The translations under genes and the position numbers were made by a program. Under the pieces are notes generated by a model. The model saw nothing but the letters and a program-made list of their open reading frames with translations. It was not told the DNA's origin and ran no database searches. DNA of 64,000 nucleotides from Arthrobacter tumbae (GTDB lineage: Bacteria > Actinomycetota > Actinomycetes > Actinomycetales > Micrococcaceae), in NCBI RefSeq assembly GCF_016907495.1, contig NZ_JAFBCC010000001.1, forward strand, positions 1,550,001-1,614,000, read 5' to 3'. Positions 1 to 8,003 of the stretch are shown here, piece after piece. Numbering within the stretch: the first letter of the stretch is position 1; every line of letters begins with the position of its first letter.

Positions 1-621
1 GCTGCAGGCCGCACCCGGCTCGCGGGTCTGTTCGCCCTGCACGTACTTAGTGAGGAAGGCAGCGAGCCGCTCGTCTTCAGCCGAGTCGACGCCCAGCTGA
101 AGGCCCCAGGCGCTGGCCATGACCGGCGACTCCTGGCCTTCGTATGGGCTCAGGAGGACGTAGCTCCGCTCCCCCACGAGATCGGTAAGGGCGTCGATCT
201 CGGACTGCTCCAGATCCGGCTGGTAGGTGATCCAGACGGCGCCATGCTCCATCGAGTGAACGGTGTTCTCATTCGGGATCGGCTCAGTGTAGATGCCGCA
301 GTTGGTCCAGATGGCGTTGTGGTCACCACCGACAGGAGGAGCCTGGTCATATTCGACCGGACCGGGAACGTGCTCGAACGATGTCACCTCGATGGTCTCG
401 AGGCCATCAATGGGCTGTTCGGCGAGCGCATCCAGCCGATCGTTTTCCCGCACCTGCTGCACAATCACAATGGTGACGGCGACGATGATGGCGACAATCA
501 CCAGGGCGATGCCGCCGAAGATCAAGCTGTTCCGCTTCCGTTCGCTGGCCCGCTGCTGTGACTGGAGCGCCTTCAACCGTGCCTGACGGTCCACATTCTC
601 CTGAGCTCGCTTCTTATTCAA
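1..621 (-). CDS. DUF3105 family membrane-anchored protein, 3' end outside window
   Basis: The 207 visible codons encode a charged N-terminal segment, one membrane helix at about residues 33-55, and an exported domain with the DUF3105 signatures: a Cys in CGIYTE, then HSMEHGAVWITY. The frame is open to base 1, so the C-terminus lies outside. The biochemical role of DUF3105 is not established. It lies 59 nt downstream of the DUF305 gene on the same strand, suggesting one transcript and a copper-related envelope function (inference). I chose TTG at 621, preceded by AAGGA about 10 nt upstream. No ATG or GTG exists further upstream in frame before a stop. GTG at 594 is an alternative start. Confidence 0.8.
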   Translation of the reverse strand, partial: MNKKRAQENVDRQARLKALQSQQRASERKRNSLIFGGIALVIVAIIVAVTIVIVQQVRENDRLDALAEQPIDGLETIEVTSFEHVPGPVEYDQAPPVGGDHNAIWTNCGIYTEPIPNENTVHSMEHGAVWITYQPDLEQSEIDALTDLVGERSYVLLSPYEGQESPVMASAWGLQLGVDSAEDERLAAFLTKYVQGEQTREPGAACS

Positions 622-680
622 CGCGCTGATTTCCTTCTGTTTTTGTAAGGGTTCGGGTCTAAATGTACCGGGCGGGTGGG

Positions 681-1337
681 TTAGAGCTGCGCCAGGAGCT
701 TTTCCATCTCCACGATCTCAATCTGCTGTCCAGCCGCCATCTTCCGGGCGAGCTCGCGGAGTTCGGGGTCATCCGCCAAATCCACTCCCGCCTCGGCCAT
801 GTCCACCCCGGCCACATGGTGATCGATCATGAGCTCGAGGTAGAGCCGCTCAGCGTCCTCACCGGTCGCCTCGGCGAGCGCGTCCATCTCTTCGGGAGTT
901 GCCATGCCGGGCATCAGGCCGTCCGCAGCGACCGCGGAGGCATCGCCGTCGGCGTCGGCGTCGGCATGTGCAGTGTGTCCGCTGCCTGCCATCCACGCCA
1001 TGCGGTCCGCGTCAGTGCTCTGCGGCAGCCCCCATTCCTCCAGCCAGGCGTACATCTGGCCGACCTGGTGCTGCTGGGTCATGGCGATGTCATAAGCAAT
1101 GGTGCGGATGACGACGTCGTCAGTCTGGTCGCGCACGATGCGCGACATCTCGACGGCCTGGGAATGGTGGACCTGCATGTCACGCGCGAATCCCGCGTCC
1201 GCACTGTTGGTGCCCGGCGTCTCAGGTGTTGCCGCCACCCTGCCGGCGGTGAAAGCAAGGGCAAACAGGGCGGCCACCGCTATCAGGCCGAGAAGGAGGA
1301 GGACGCGCTTCTGCCACGCCTCAAGGTTGAGGGTCAT
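681..1337 (-). CDS. DUF305 family protein, copper-locus associated
   Basis: This 218-residue protein has an uncleaved signal anchor or signal peptide (residues about 10-35) and then a DUF305 domain. The domain shows the paired His-rich helices FARDMQVHHSQAVEM and LELMIDHHVAGVDMAE, with several Met residues between them. DUF305 proteins are helical, ferritin-like in appearance, and often encoded near copper genes. Metal binding through the HH motifs is plausible but unproven here. It is transcribed away from csoR-copZ-copA, and the shared intergenic region holds two CsoR-like palindromes. I chose ATG 1337, which starts just before the hydrophobic segment; upstream start codons would add a charged stretch without an obvious ribosome binding site. 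Confidence 0.88.
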   Translation of the reverse strand: MTLNLEAWQKRVLLLLGLIAVAALFALAFTAGRVAATPETPGTNSADAGFARDMQVHHSQAVEMSRIVRDQTDDVVIRTIAYDIAMTQQHQVGQMYAWLEEWGLPQSTDADRMAWMAGSGHTAHADADADGDASAVAADGLMPGMATPEEMDALAEATGEDAERLYLELMIDHHVAGVDMAEAGVDLADDPELRELARKMAAGQQIEIVEMEKLLAQL

Positions 1338-1399
1338 GAGGGTTGCCTTTCGTGTCTTGTTATCTAACGTAGAGCACCGGGACATTCGTTCCCGATCGA

Positions 1400-1414
1400 T
1401 ACCCCCTAGGGGTA
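1400..1414. promoter_or_regulatory. CsoR-like operator 1
   Basis: TACCCCCTAGGGGTA is a perfect 15-base palindrome with the C-tract/G-tract form known for CsoR operators. It lies between the divergent DUF305 and csoR genes, 8 nt from a second similar site. Confidence 0.7.
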
Positions 1415-1415
1415 C

Positions 1416-1444
1416 TTGACCTATACCCCCTATGGGTATAAATT
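1416..1444 (+). promoter_or_regulatory. Probable csoR-copZ-copA promoter
   Basis: TTGACC at 1416-1421 can serve as -35. TATAAA at 1437-1442 (15 nt spacer) or TAAATT at 1439-1444 (17 nt spacer) can serve as -10. The second operator fills the spacer, so apo-CsoR binding would block RNA polymerase. The csoR start codon is at 1466. Confidence 0.55.
1422..1440. promoter_or_regulatory. CsoR-like operator 2
   Basis: TATACCCCCTATGGGTATA is a near-perfect palindrome overlapping the predicted csoR promoter spacer. Its form matches CsoR boxes in actinobacterial cop operons (family knowledge). Confidence 0.75.
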
Positions 1445-1465
1445 GGAAGTCGACCGGGAGGCATC

Positions 1466-1777
1466 ATGACGCAGACAACAACGGAACACGGCTACACCGC
1501 TGACAAGGAGGCCTACCTCCTCAGGCTCAAGCGCATTGAGGGGCAGGTGCGGGGAATCGCGCGGATGGTTGAGGAGGACAAGTACTGTATCGACGTCCTC
1601 ACTCAGGTTTCCGCCGTGAACAAGGCGCTGCACGCCGTCAGCATCGGGCTCCTTGAGGAGCACATTGCCCACTGCGTCGTCGGTGCCGCCAATGAATCCC
1701 AGGCGTCCGGAGACCCCCGGGCGGTCAACGAAAAAGTTCAGGAGGCATCAGCGGCTATCAGCCGGCTGTTGCGGTAG
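1466..1777 (+). CDS. csoR: CsoR-type copper-sensing repressor
   Basis: This 103-residue all-helical DUF156 protein is a metal-sensitive repressor. The Cu(I) ligand set Cys-x(n)-His-xxx-Cys is visible as C41, H66 and C70 (YCIDV and HIAHC), and the conserved N-terminal LLRLKRIEGQVRGIARM is present. Cu(I) binding is expected to release the repressor from DNA. It heads a three-gene unit with copZ (29 nt gap) and copA (37 nt gap). A GGGAGG ribosome site precedes ATG 1466. The palindromes at 1400-1440 are its likely operators, giving autoregulation. Length and motifs match CsoR rather than the nickel/cobalt RcnR or formaldehyde FrmR branches. Confidence 0.92.
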   Translation: MTQTTTEHGYTADKEAYLLRLKRIEGQVRGIARMVEEDKYCIDVLTQVSAVNKALHAVSIGLLEEHIAHCVVGAANESQASGDPRAVNEKVQEASAAISRLLR

Positions 1778-1806
1778 GTCCTGCACATCACCGAAGGAGA
1801 ACAATT

Positions 1807-2031
1807 ATGAGCACCACTACAGTCAGCATCTCGGGCATGACCTGCGGCCACTGCGTTGACTCGGTCAGCGAGGAGATCTCGGCCATCGAGGGCGTCCAGA
1901 ACGTCTCAGTTGAGCTGAACAAGGGTGGAATCTCCACCGCAACCGTCACGTCAGAGAGTGACATCGACTCCGAGCAGATCGGCGAAGCCGTAGCGGAAGC
2001 CGGCTACGTAGTCGTTTCCAACGACGCGTAG
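1807..2031 (+). CDS. copZ: Copper chaperone, heavy-metal-associated domain
   Basis: This 74-residue protein is a single HMA ferredoxin-like domain with the Cu(I)-binding loop GMTCGHC at residues 10-16. It should carry Cu(I) in the cytosol and pass it to the N-terminal domain of the CopA pump or to CsoR. It lies between csoR and copA in one operon. ATG 1807 follows GAAGGAG. There is no extension or second domain. Confidence 0.92.
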   Translation: MSTTTVSISGMTCGHCVDSVSEEISAIEGVQNVSVELNKGGISTATVTSESDIDSEQIGEAVAEAGYVVVSNDA

Positions 2032-2068
2032 TAGAACGCCGGCGGAAAGCCGGCCTGGAAGGACCATC

Positions 2069-4345
2069 ATGACCACCACACCGGACACTGCAGAGACCGC
2101 GAGCGCTACCCGGACAGTTGAGCTGGATATCCAGGGCATGACCTGCGCTTCATGCGTCGGTCGCGTCGAGCGCAAACTCGGCAAGCTCGACGGCGTTGAG
2201 GCGAGTGTCAATCTGCCGCTCGAATCAGCCATGGTGACGGTGCCTGCGCACATCTCAGATGAAGACATCGTCAACACCGTGAATGCCACCGGATATACCG
2301 CGCAACTGAAGAAGTCGCCGCACGGTCCCGGGCCATCGTCGGAAGGTGAACCGGCAGCGGACGGGATGGACCACGATCACATGTCGCACGGGGGCACTGC
2401 ATCCCAGCTGCGTCCCCGTCTGATCACTGCTGCGATCCTGACCGTCCCGGTATTCCTTATCTCGATGATTCCGGCGCTCCAGTTTCCGCACTGGGGCTGG
2501 GTGGTGCTTGCACTCAGCACGCCGGTAGTCACGTGGTCTGCCTGGTCCTTCCACAAGGCCGCGGCGATCAATGCGCGGCACTTCTCTTCCACGATGGACA
2601 CCCTCGTGTCGATCGGCGTCACTGCGGCCTATCTCTTCTCTCTGGGCCAGCTGCTCGCTGATCCGATGGTTACCGCGCATGTCGGTATGGATATGGGCGG
2701 GCACGCGCTCTACTTCGAGGTCGCCGCCGTCGTCGTGACCTTCCTGCTGCTCGGCAGGTATCTGGAAGCCAATGCCAAGCAGCGGGCCGGTGACGCACTG
2801 AAGTCCCTCCTCAATCTGGGCGCCAAGGATGCCACCGTGCTGCGCCAACAGGGCGGCGAGCGCGTCGAAGTGAAAGTACCGGCGTCGTCGTTGGTACATG
2901 GTGACGAGTTCGTTGTCCGGCCGGGTGAGAAGATCGCGACCGACGGCTTCGTTGTCGACGGGCGCAGCGCCGTGGACACGTCCCTCATCACCGGAGAGTC
3001 AGTCCCCGTTGAGGTGGGTCCGGACAGCACCGTCACCGGCGCAACCATCAACACGTCCGGCCGGCTGATCATCCGTGCAACCCGCGTCGGAAGCGAGACC
3101 ACCCTGGCGCAGATGGGCCGGCTGGTCAGCCAGGCGCAGAGCGGCAAGGCGCCGATCGCACGGCTGGCTGACCGCATCAGCGCCGTCTTTGTGCCCGTGG
3201 TCCTCGTGATCGCAGTGCTCACCTTCGTGGCGTGGCTCGTCCTCAGCGGTGACGTTGAGGCAGCGTTCACGGCCGCCGTCGCAGTGCTCGTCATCGCCTG
3301 CCCGTGTGCGCTGGGACTGGCAACACCGACTGCGCTGCTCACGGGCACGGGCCGGGGCGCACAGCTGGGCATACTCATCCGCGGTCCCCAGGTTCTGGAG
3401 GACACCCGCACGGTTGACACCATCGTTCTGGACAAGACCGGCACCGTGACCAGCGGCCGGTTGTCGGTGACGGACGTCGTCGTACTCGGTTCTCACAGCC
3501 GAGAGGACGTGCTGTCGCTGGCGGCGGCAGTGGAGTCTGCCAGCGAACACCCCATCGCGCACGCCATTGCGGCGGCAGCTCCCGGGCACCCGAGGGTGAG
3601 CGACTTCATCAGCTCCGCAGGCGGCGGCGTGCGTGGGACCGTTAACGGTTCCGCGGTACTGGCCGGGCGTGCCGGTTGGCTGAAGGAGAACGACGTCGAT
3701 ATCACCGATGCGCACCGTTCGGCTCTTGCTGCGGAGCAGGAGGCCGGTTCAACCGCGATCTGGGTTGCCGTCGATGGTGAAGTGGCCGGGCTGGTCAGTC
3801 TGCAGGACACCGTCAAGGAGTCCTCAGCGGCCGCCATCGAGCGGCTCAAGCAGCTCGGGCTGCGGCCGATGCTCCTCACCGGGGACAACGCCGCCGTGGC
3901 TCGGAAGATCGCCGCGGAAGTAGGCATTGCTCCCGGAGACGTCATGGCGGATGTGCTTCCCGAAGGCAAAGTCGACGCCGTGAAGCGGCTTCAGGCCGAG
4001 GGGGCCACTGTGGCGATGGCCGGTGACGGCGTGAACGACGCCGCTGCGCTGGCGCAGGCGGATCTGGGCATCGCGATGGGGTCCGGTACCGACGTCGCAA
4101 TCGAAGCCGCTGACCTCACGGTGATGGGCAACAGCCTGGAGCAGGTGGCTCAAGCTATCGAGCTGTCCAGGAAGACGCTCGGCACGATCAAGTCCAACCT
4201 GTTCTGGGCGTTCTTCTACAACACGATCGGCATCCCGATTGCGGCTCTGGGCCTGCTGAACCCGATGGTCGCGGGTGCCGCCATGGCGGCTAGCTCGGTG
4301 CTGGTAGTCGCGAATTCGCTGCGGTTGCGCCGGTTCGGCAAGTAA
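2069..4345 (+). CDS. copA: Copper-exporting P1B-type ATPase
   Basis: This 758-residue pump exports Cu(I) across the plasma membrane using ATP. Visible features are one N-terminal HMA domain with GMTCASC (residues 23-29), a His/Met-rich linker (residues 100-109, DHDHMSHGGT), the actuator motif TGES (308-311), the CPC metal site (411-413), the phosphorylation motif DKTGT (455-459), an SEHP motif and GDGVND. About eight membrane helices are expected. CPC plus a Cys-type HMA points to Cu(I)/Ag(I) rather than Zn or Cd. The length is normal. It is the last gene of the csoR-copZ-copA unit and ends 16 nt from a convergent gene. Confidence 0.95.
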   Translation: MTTTPDTAETASATRTVELDIQGMTCASCVGRVERKLGKLDGVEASVNLPLESAMVTVPAHISDEDIVNTVNATGYTAQLKKSPHGPGPSSEGEPAADGMDHDHMSHGGTASQLRPRLITAAILTVPVFLISMIPALQFPHWGWVVLALSTPVVTWSAWSFHKAAAINARHFSSTMDTLVSIGVTAAYLFSLGQLLADPMVTAHVGMDMGGHALYFEVAAVVVTFLLLGRYLEANAKQRAGDALKSLLNLGAKDATVLRQQGGERVEVKVPASSLVHGDEFVVRPGEKIATDGFVVDGRSAVDTSLITGESVPVEVGPDSTVTGATINTSGRLIIRATRVGSETTLAQMGRLVSQAQSGKAPIARLADRISAVFVPVVLVIAVLTFVAWLVLSGDVEAAFTAAVAVLVIACPCALGLATPTALLTGTGRGAQLGILIRGPQVLEDTRTVDTIVLDKTGTVTSGRLSVTDVVVLGSHSREDVLSLAAAVESASEHPIAHAIAAAAPGHPRVSDFISSAGGGVRGTVNGSAVLAGRAGWLKENDVDITDAHRSALAAEQEAGSTAIWVAVDGEVAGLVSLQDTVKESSAAAIERLKQLGLRPMLLTGDNAAVARKIAAEVGIAPGDVMADVLPEGKVDAVKRLQAEGATVAMAGDGVNDAAALAQADLGIAMGSGTDVAIEAADLTVMGNSLEQVAQAIELSRKTLGTIKSNLFWAFFYNTIGIPIAALGLLNPMVAGAAMAASSVLVVANSLRLRRFGK

Positions 4346-4361
4346 CCCGTTCGGCACGGAG

Positions 4362-4775
4362 TCAGGCGGGTTCGCGAGCAGCTTCCACGGCGGCAGCGAT
4401 GCCGAGCATGAGAGCCGCACCGGCGGTTGTGCCGAAGGCGACGAGCAGTGCCCCCACCAGCCACAGCCCAGTGTCATCGGTAGCTGCCGCGGTACTGATC
4501 CACGCGAAGGTGAAGGACGCAGGAACCACCATCAGGGCGACGATGAAATGCAGGAGCCGGTAGGCCAGCGCGACCACCACGAAGCTGCACAGGAATGCGC
4601 CGATGCCCTGCCATAGCTCATACGGCCCCGCCATCTCGCCTGCGGCAGGGTCGTAGTGATACTCGGTATCCCAGGCGAACCAGCCGAACCAGAGCCCTGA
4701 GGACAGGGCCGCCATGAGTACGAGGGCCGCCCCTTGCTGTGAGGGCGGTCGATGGCTGTTTCGGGTCAGGCGCAT
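4362..4775 (-). CDS. Small four-helix membrane protein of unknown function
   Basis: This 137-residue protein has four hydrophobic segments (roughly residues 15-32, 55-75, 78-98 and 105-128), separated by short loops with a DTEYHYDPAAGE stretch after helix 1. I do not recognise a family. It converges on copA, so nothing ties it to copper. The upstream ribosome site before ATG 4775 is weak. It could be a standalone actinobacterial membrane protein. Confidence 0.7.
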   Translation of the reverse strand: MRLTRNSHRPPSQQGAALVLMAALSSGLWFGWFAWDTEYHYDPAAGEMAGPYELWQGIGAFLCSFVVVALAYRLLHFIVALMVVPASFTFAWISTAAATDDTGLWLVGALLVAFGTTAGAALMLGIAAAVEAAREPA

Positions 4776-4845
4776 ACGTCACACTAAGCCGCCCAGAAGC
4801 CCGACCTCGACACGGAACCGTGCCTTCGGATTCTGTGGTCTCCCC

Positions 4846-5823
4846 TTAGCTGCCCGGAGTCGTCGGAACAGGTTCGACGACGTTGGCCTGGTCGAGCGGG
4901 TCGCGGGAGCCTGCCGCCTGCCGCAGTTCGTCGATACGGACCAGGATCACTCCGCCGACAATCAGCGCCCCGCCGAGCAGCTGGATGACTGAGGGCAGCT
5001 CGCCGAGAATAAGCCACGACGCGAGGACGGCGAACATCACTTCGGTGAGTCCGACGAAGGATGCCACCTTCGATCCGAGACCCCGCGCGGCGAAGATCCC
5101 GGTGACATAGGCGAGCACCGTAGCGATCAGGACCAGCATCAGCACCGGGACCAGCCAGGAAGTCTGCCAGCCCGCGAGGGTCACGTCGCGGAACTCGAAC
5201 GCAAAGGGCATCACACCGATGAGCCCGAGCACGAGGATGGTGAAAGCGCCGACCAGCATGCCGCCGCCGGCCATGATCAGTGGCGGGAGGTCGTCGTCGG
5301 CCTTTGCTGACATCACAAAGAACACGGCGAGGCAGACCGCGGCTCCGAGCCCATACAGAACTCCGATGGGATCGAGCCGCTGGTCACCGGTGAGATCGAG
5401 AACCAGGAGCAAGCCGAGCATGGCGATGATGGATCCGCAGATGGTGAGCCGGCTCGGAGCCCTGCGTGAGCGGAGCCATAGCCAGCCGACAATGAGCACG
5501 GGCGCAAGGTACTCGAGCAGCAGTGAAACGCCGACCGACATGCGCTGAACAGCACTGAAGTAGAAGAACTGGCAGAGCGCGATGGCCGTTGCACCGTAGA
5601 TGATCAGCGTCAGTGCATTACGGCGCAGTGTGCCCCAGCGGCCGCGGAGCGCGATCAGCACGGGTACAAGCAGCACCAGGGCGGCGCCACCGATACGGAT
5701 TCCGACGGCGGCACCTGGACTCCAGCCGATCTCCAGCAGCGATTTCGCGAAGGGTCCGGAGACGCCGAACGAAGCAGCTGACAGAAGCGCGAACCACAGT
5801 CCGGTAGCTGTACCGCTTCTCAT
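4846..5823 (-). CDS. DMT-superfamily (EamA) transporter
   Basis: This 325-residue protein has ten predicted membrane helices in two EamA repeats (starting at about residues 9 and 155), the layout of drug/metabolite exporters. Typical motifs include the N-terminal SFGVSGPFAKSLLE and GLTEVMFAVLASWLILGELPS in the last repeat. Substrate cannot be read from sequence; amino acids or metabolites are usual for the family. The upstream region carries conspicuous repeated sequence elements that may be an operator (5834-5916). It is likely monocistronic, with the next upstream gene ending at 5923. Confidence 0.87.
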   Translation of the reverse strand: MRSGTATGLWFALLSAASFGVSGPFAKSLLEIGWSPGAAVGIRIGGAALVLLVPVLIALRGRWGTLRRNALTLIIYGATAIALCQFFYFSAVQRMSVGVSLLLEYLAPVLIVGWLWLRSRRAPSRLTICGSIIAMLGLLLVLDLTGDQRLDPIGVLYGLGAAVCLAVFFVMSAKADDDLPPLIMAGGGMLVGAFTILVLGLIGVMPFAFEFRDVTLAGWQTSWLVPVLMLVLIATVLAYVTGIFAARGLGSKVASFVGLTEVMFAVLASWLILGELPSVIQLLGGALIVGGVILVRIDELRQAAGSRDPLDQANVVEPVPTTPGS

Positions 5824-5833
5824 GGGTGCCTCA

Positions 5834-5916
5834 TAACGTCATAACCAAAGTGTATTTACGGTAATGACGTTACGCCGAGGATTAGTTATGAGTCAACACC
5901 AGTTACGGTCATGACG
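5834..5916 (-). promoter_or_regulatory. Repeat-rich probable operator/promoter of the EamA gene
   Basis: A 13-base near-perfect inverted repeat (taacgtcataacc at 5834-5846 against ggtaatgacgtta at 5860-5872, one mismatch) lies 11 nt upstream of the EamA start. The same element TTACGGTnATGACG occurs directly repeated at 5856-5869 and 5903-5916. A TTGACT (plus-strand agtcaa at 5891-5896) may be the -35 for the minus strand. Its regulator is not obvious among the neighbours. Confidence 0.5.
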
Positions 5917-5922
5917 GATCAG

Positions 5923-6501
5923 CTACGCTTTCTGCTTCGCGGCTGCCTTTGCTGCCCGTTTGGTCTCACGAACCTTCGCCAGTGACTCAGCGTCAGTGAT
6001 GTTCGCGACGGACCGGAAGCAGCCGTTCTCACCGTAGTGGCCTGCTGCCTCCCTCCACCCGGAGCCCGTGAAGTCATAGCGTTCGCCAAGCAAGGCAAGG
6101 AAGATCTGCGCTTTCTGCACCCCGAAGCCCGGCAGGCCCTTCAGCCTCTTCAGCACCTCGGGGCCGTCCGGCTCACCGCGCGTCCAGATGGCCGCGGCCT
6201 CACCGTCCCATTCGTCAACCACTGTCCGGCAAAGCGTCTGGATCCGGGCCGCCATGTTGCCGGGATAGCGGTGCACAGCGGGAGGGGTGCGGCACAGCTC
6301 AACGAAAGCATCGGCGTCGTAGTCTGCGATGGTGGCGGCATCAAGGGTGCCTAGCCGGGACTTGATCTTGGCCGGCCCCGCAAAAGCCGTTTCCATCGCT
6401 ACCTGCTGGTCGAGGAGCATGCCCAGCAGTAGAGCGAGCGGATTGTTGGACAGCAGCTGATCAGCCTCGCTGTCGCCGGTGATGTAGATATGTGGCGCCA
6501 T
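5923..6501 (-). CDS. HhH-GPD family base-excision repair protein
   Basis: This 192-residue protein resembles the short actinobacterial HhH-GPD family of DNA glycosylase-like proteins. It shows LLLGMLLDQQVAMETAFAGP early and the helix-hairpin-helix LKRLKGLPGFGVQKAQIFLALLG near residues 127-149. No Fe-S cysteines are visible, and the C-terminus is a Lys/Ala-rich tail. Substrate base is unknown. I chose ATG 6501 because family members begin with an (M)..IYITGD-type strand; an upstream ATG at 6567 would add 22 residues that look non-conserved. It lies downstream of three small membrane-protein genes on the same strand. Confidence 0.82.
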   Translation of the reverse strand: MAPHIYITGDSEADQLLSNNPLALLLGMLLDQQVAMETAFAGPAKIKSRLGTLDAATIADYDADAFVELCRTPPAVHRYPGNMAARIQTLCRTVVDEWDGEAAAIWTRGEPDGPEVLKRLKGLPGFGVQKAQIFLALLGERYDFTGSGWREAAGHYGENGCFRSVANITDAESLAKVRETKRAAKAAAKQKA

Positions 6502-6547
6502 AGGTCCAATGCTAGCGACCAGGCGGGCGGTTGGAGCCCGTCGGTTC

Positions 6548-6979
6548 TCAGGCGCCGCTGATTCCAAAGAGTCCGATGATGAGCGCCATCACGATGAAGG
6601 TTACAAGCTCGTGGGCGCTGTTGAGGATGGTGAGTCCAACTGGGCGACCCTCGAAGGCATCATGAGTGGCGAACCGTGTGGCGGTGAACCCGGCCCACAG
6701 GATGACTGCCGTGATGAGGGTGTTCAGCAGGAAGTTGCCGCCATAAAACTCCTGTGCAATTGCGGCGCTCCCGGCCAGGACCCAGGCGCTGATGAAGCTG
6801 ACCACAACGGTGATGAGGATCGGCTTGACGGCATCCTTGCCGTCTCCGCTTGGGTTCACCTTCGCGGTCCGCATCCAGTAGTTGCCAAAGACCTTGGGCG
6901 TGTACCAGATGGTGCCGACCACCATGGTGGACAGGGTGGCGATGATAACGGCGAGAACGTTGATCTCGGGAACAGCCAT
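6548..6979 (-). CDS. DUF1761 family membrane protein
   Basis: This 143-residue protein has four membrane helices with the DUF1761 pattern: an N-terminal VVGTIWYTPKVFGNYWM motif and a C-terminal NSAHELVTFIVMALIIGLF segment. The family has no assigned function. It starts 15 nt after the stop of the 111-residue gene upstream and is probably co-transcribed with it. ATG 6979 follows a good AAGGAGCG site. Confidence 0.85.
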   Translation of the reverse strand: MAVPEINVLAVIIATLSTMVVGTIWYTPKVFGNYWMRTAKVNPSGDGKDAVKPILITVVVSFISAWVLAGSAAIAQEFYGGNFLLNTLITAVILWAGFTATRFATHDAFEGRPVGLTILNSAHELVTFIVMALIIGLFGISGA

Positions 6980-6994
6980 GGTGCGCTCCTTGGG

Positions 6995-7330
6995 TTAGCG
7001 GGCGTCGTCGTCGGTGCGTTTTGGGTTGGTGCCCCGAGGGTTGCCGTGTTCATCAAGATTGGCTGACCCGCCCGGAATCTTCGAGGACGAGCGGTTGATC
7101 CCCGTGCCCTTCCCGAGGTGGTCTTCATTGGGCTTTTCCGTCATCAGCAACAGCGCGCTGATCACCAGGGAGGCAATGAAGGCGATGCCGGCGGCGGTCA
7201 GGCCCAGGTCCACCCGCAGCTCGCGTGTGCCCCCACCTGTGGCGAAAACCATGGTTGCGATGCCCGCTATTACGGCAAGAACAGCCGAAAAAATGAGAGG
7301 ACCCCTGACGCCCTTGACCTGCTTGGACAC
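6995..7330 (-). CDS. Two-helix membrane protein of unknown function
   Basis: This 111-residue protein has two hydrophobic segments (about residues 11-30 and 43-63) and a hydrophilic, Gly/Asn/Asp-rich C-terminal tail (IPGGSANLDEHGNPRG), probably cytoplasmic. I do not recognise a named domain. GTG 7330 is preceded by GAGGAGAAGG. A perfect 6-base palindrome pair sits 21-37 nt upstream of the start codon. Confidence 0.72.
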   Translation of the reverse strand: MSKQVKGVRGPLIFSAVLAVIAGIATMVFATGGGTRELRVDLGLTAAGIAFIASLVISALLLMTEKPNEDHLGKGTGINRSSSKIPGGSANLDEHGNPRGTNPKRTDDDAR

Positions 7331-7350
7331 GGTTCCTTCTCCTCAATATC

Positions 7351-7367
7351 TTCTACGAATAGTAGAA
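7351..7367. promoter_or_regulatory. Palindrome upstream of the 111-residue membrane gene
   Basis: TTCTACGAATAGTAGAA has perfect 6-base arms around a 5-base centre. It ends 3 nt before the stop codon of the upstream gene and lies 21-37 nt before GTG 7330, where an operator overlapping a promoter would be expected. The factor is unknown. Confidence 0.45.
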
Positions 7368-7369
7368 AT

Positions 7370-7960
7370 CTAGTTTACGGGTTTGGTATGTGCTGTAGGA
7401 CCGGCAACTTCGCGAGCATCGTGCCGGTAGCTGAGGGCCGCAAGCGCAAGCACGACGGCGGTAATCACCGCACCGCCGCCTGCCACGCCGAGCAGCGCGT
7501 GCGCTCCGAGAGCCTGGAACAGCGGCAGCAGAACTCCGGTGAGCGTTGTCACGATCCCAATCAGGAGGAAATCGCGGGCAGCACTATGCGCACCGCGATT
7601 CTTGAACCAGACGATCACGTACACCAGGCCCATCAGAATCAGCGCAAGCGCGCCGGTCTGAGCGAACATGCTGTCTGCGTGAACCCACAAATTGAGCAGT
7701 CCGGCAATCGCGAGGAACACCGGCACCGTTCGAGTGAGCCATGCGGGGATGGCGCCCTGAAACTTCAGGCTCTGTTCGGTGAAGTACACGGCGGCGGCCA
7801 GCCCCAGGAGATAGAGCCCTCCCGCGACGGACATCACATGGACGGAGGGCTGCCCCCAGAAGATGGTCAGCAGCCCGAAGGCGCCGGCCACTGCGGCGTG
7901 AAGCAGAAAAGCACGCCAGAGTGGAGTCGGTGCGGTCTTGCCTGCCGTTTCCGCGCTCAT
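7370..7960 (-). CDS. Polytopic membrane protein of unknown function
   Basis: This 196-residue protein has about six membrane helices, with short loops and a charged SYRHDAREVAG tail. No catalytic motif is visible and I cannot assign a family. ATG 7960 (MSAETAGK) is preceded by AAAGGCAGG; the open frame extends 25 codons further but without a good ribosome site. It lies head-to-tail between the MATE gene and the two small membrane proteins, so it may share their transcript. Confidence 0.72.
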   Translation of the reverse strand: MSAETAGKTAPTPLWRAFLLHAAVAGAFGLLTIFWGQPSVHVMSVAGGLYLLGLAAAVYFTEQSLKFQGAIPAWLTRTVPVFLAIAGLLNLWVHADSMFAQTGALALILMGLVYVIVWFKNRGAHSAARDFLLIGIVTTLTGVLLPLFQALGAHALLGVAGGGAVITAVVLALAALSYRHDAREVAGPTAHTKPVN

Positions 7961-8003
7961 GTCCTGCCTTTCCGTGCGCCTGATGGACGTTGCAAGTTTA
8001 GTC

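Noticed and set aside
663..1367. Long plus-strand frame opposite the DUF305 gene
   Set aside because: It mirrors a well-supported gene; its translation is Arg/His-rich with no domain, as expected from antisense of GC-rich coding DNA.
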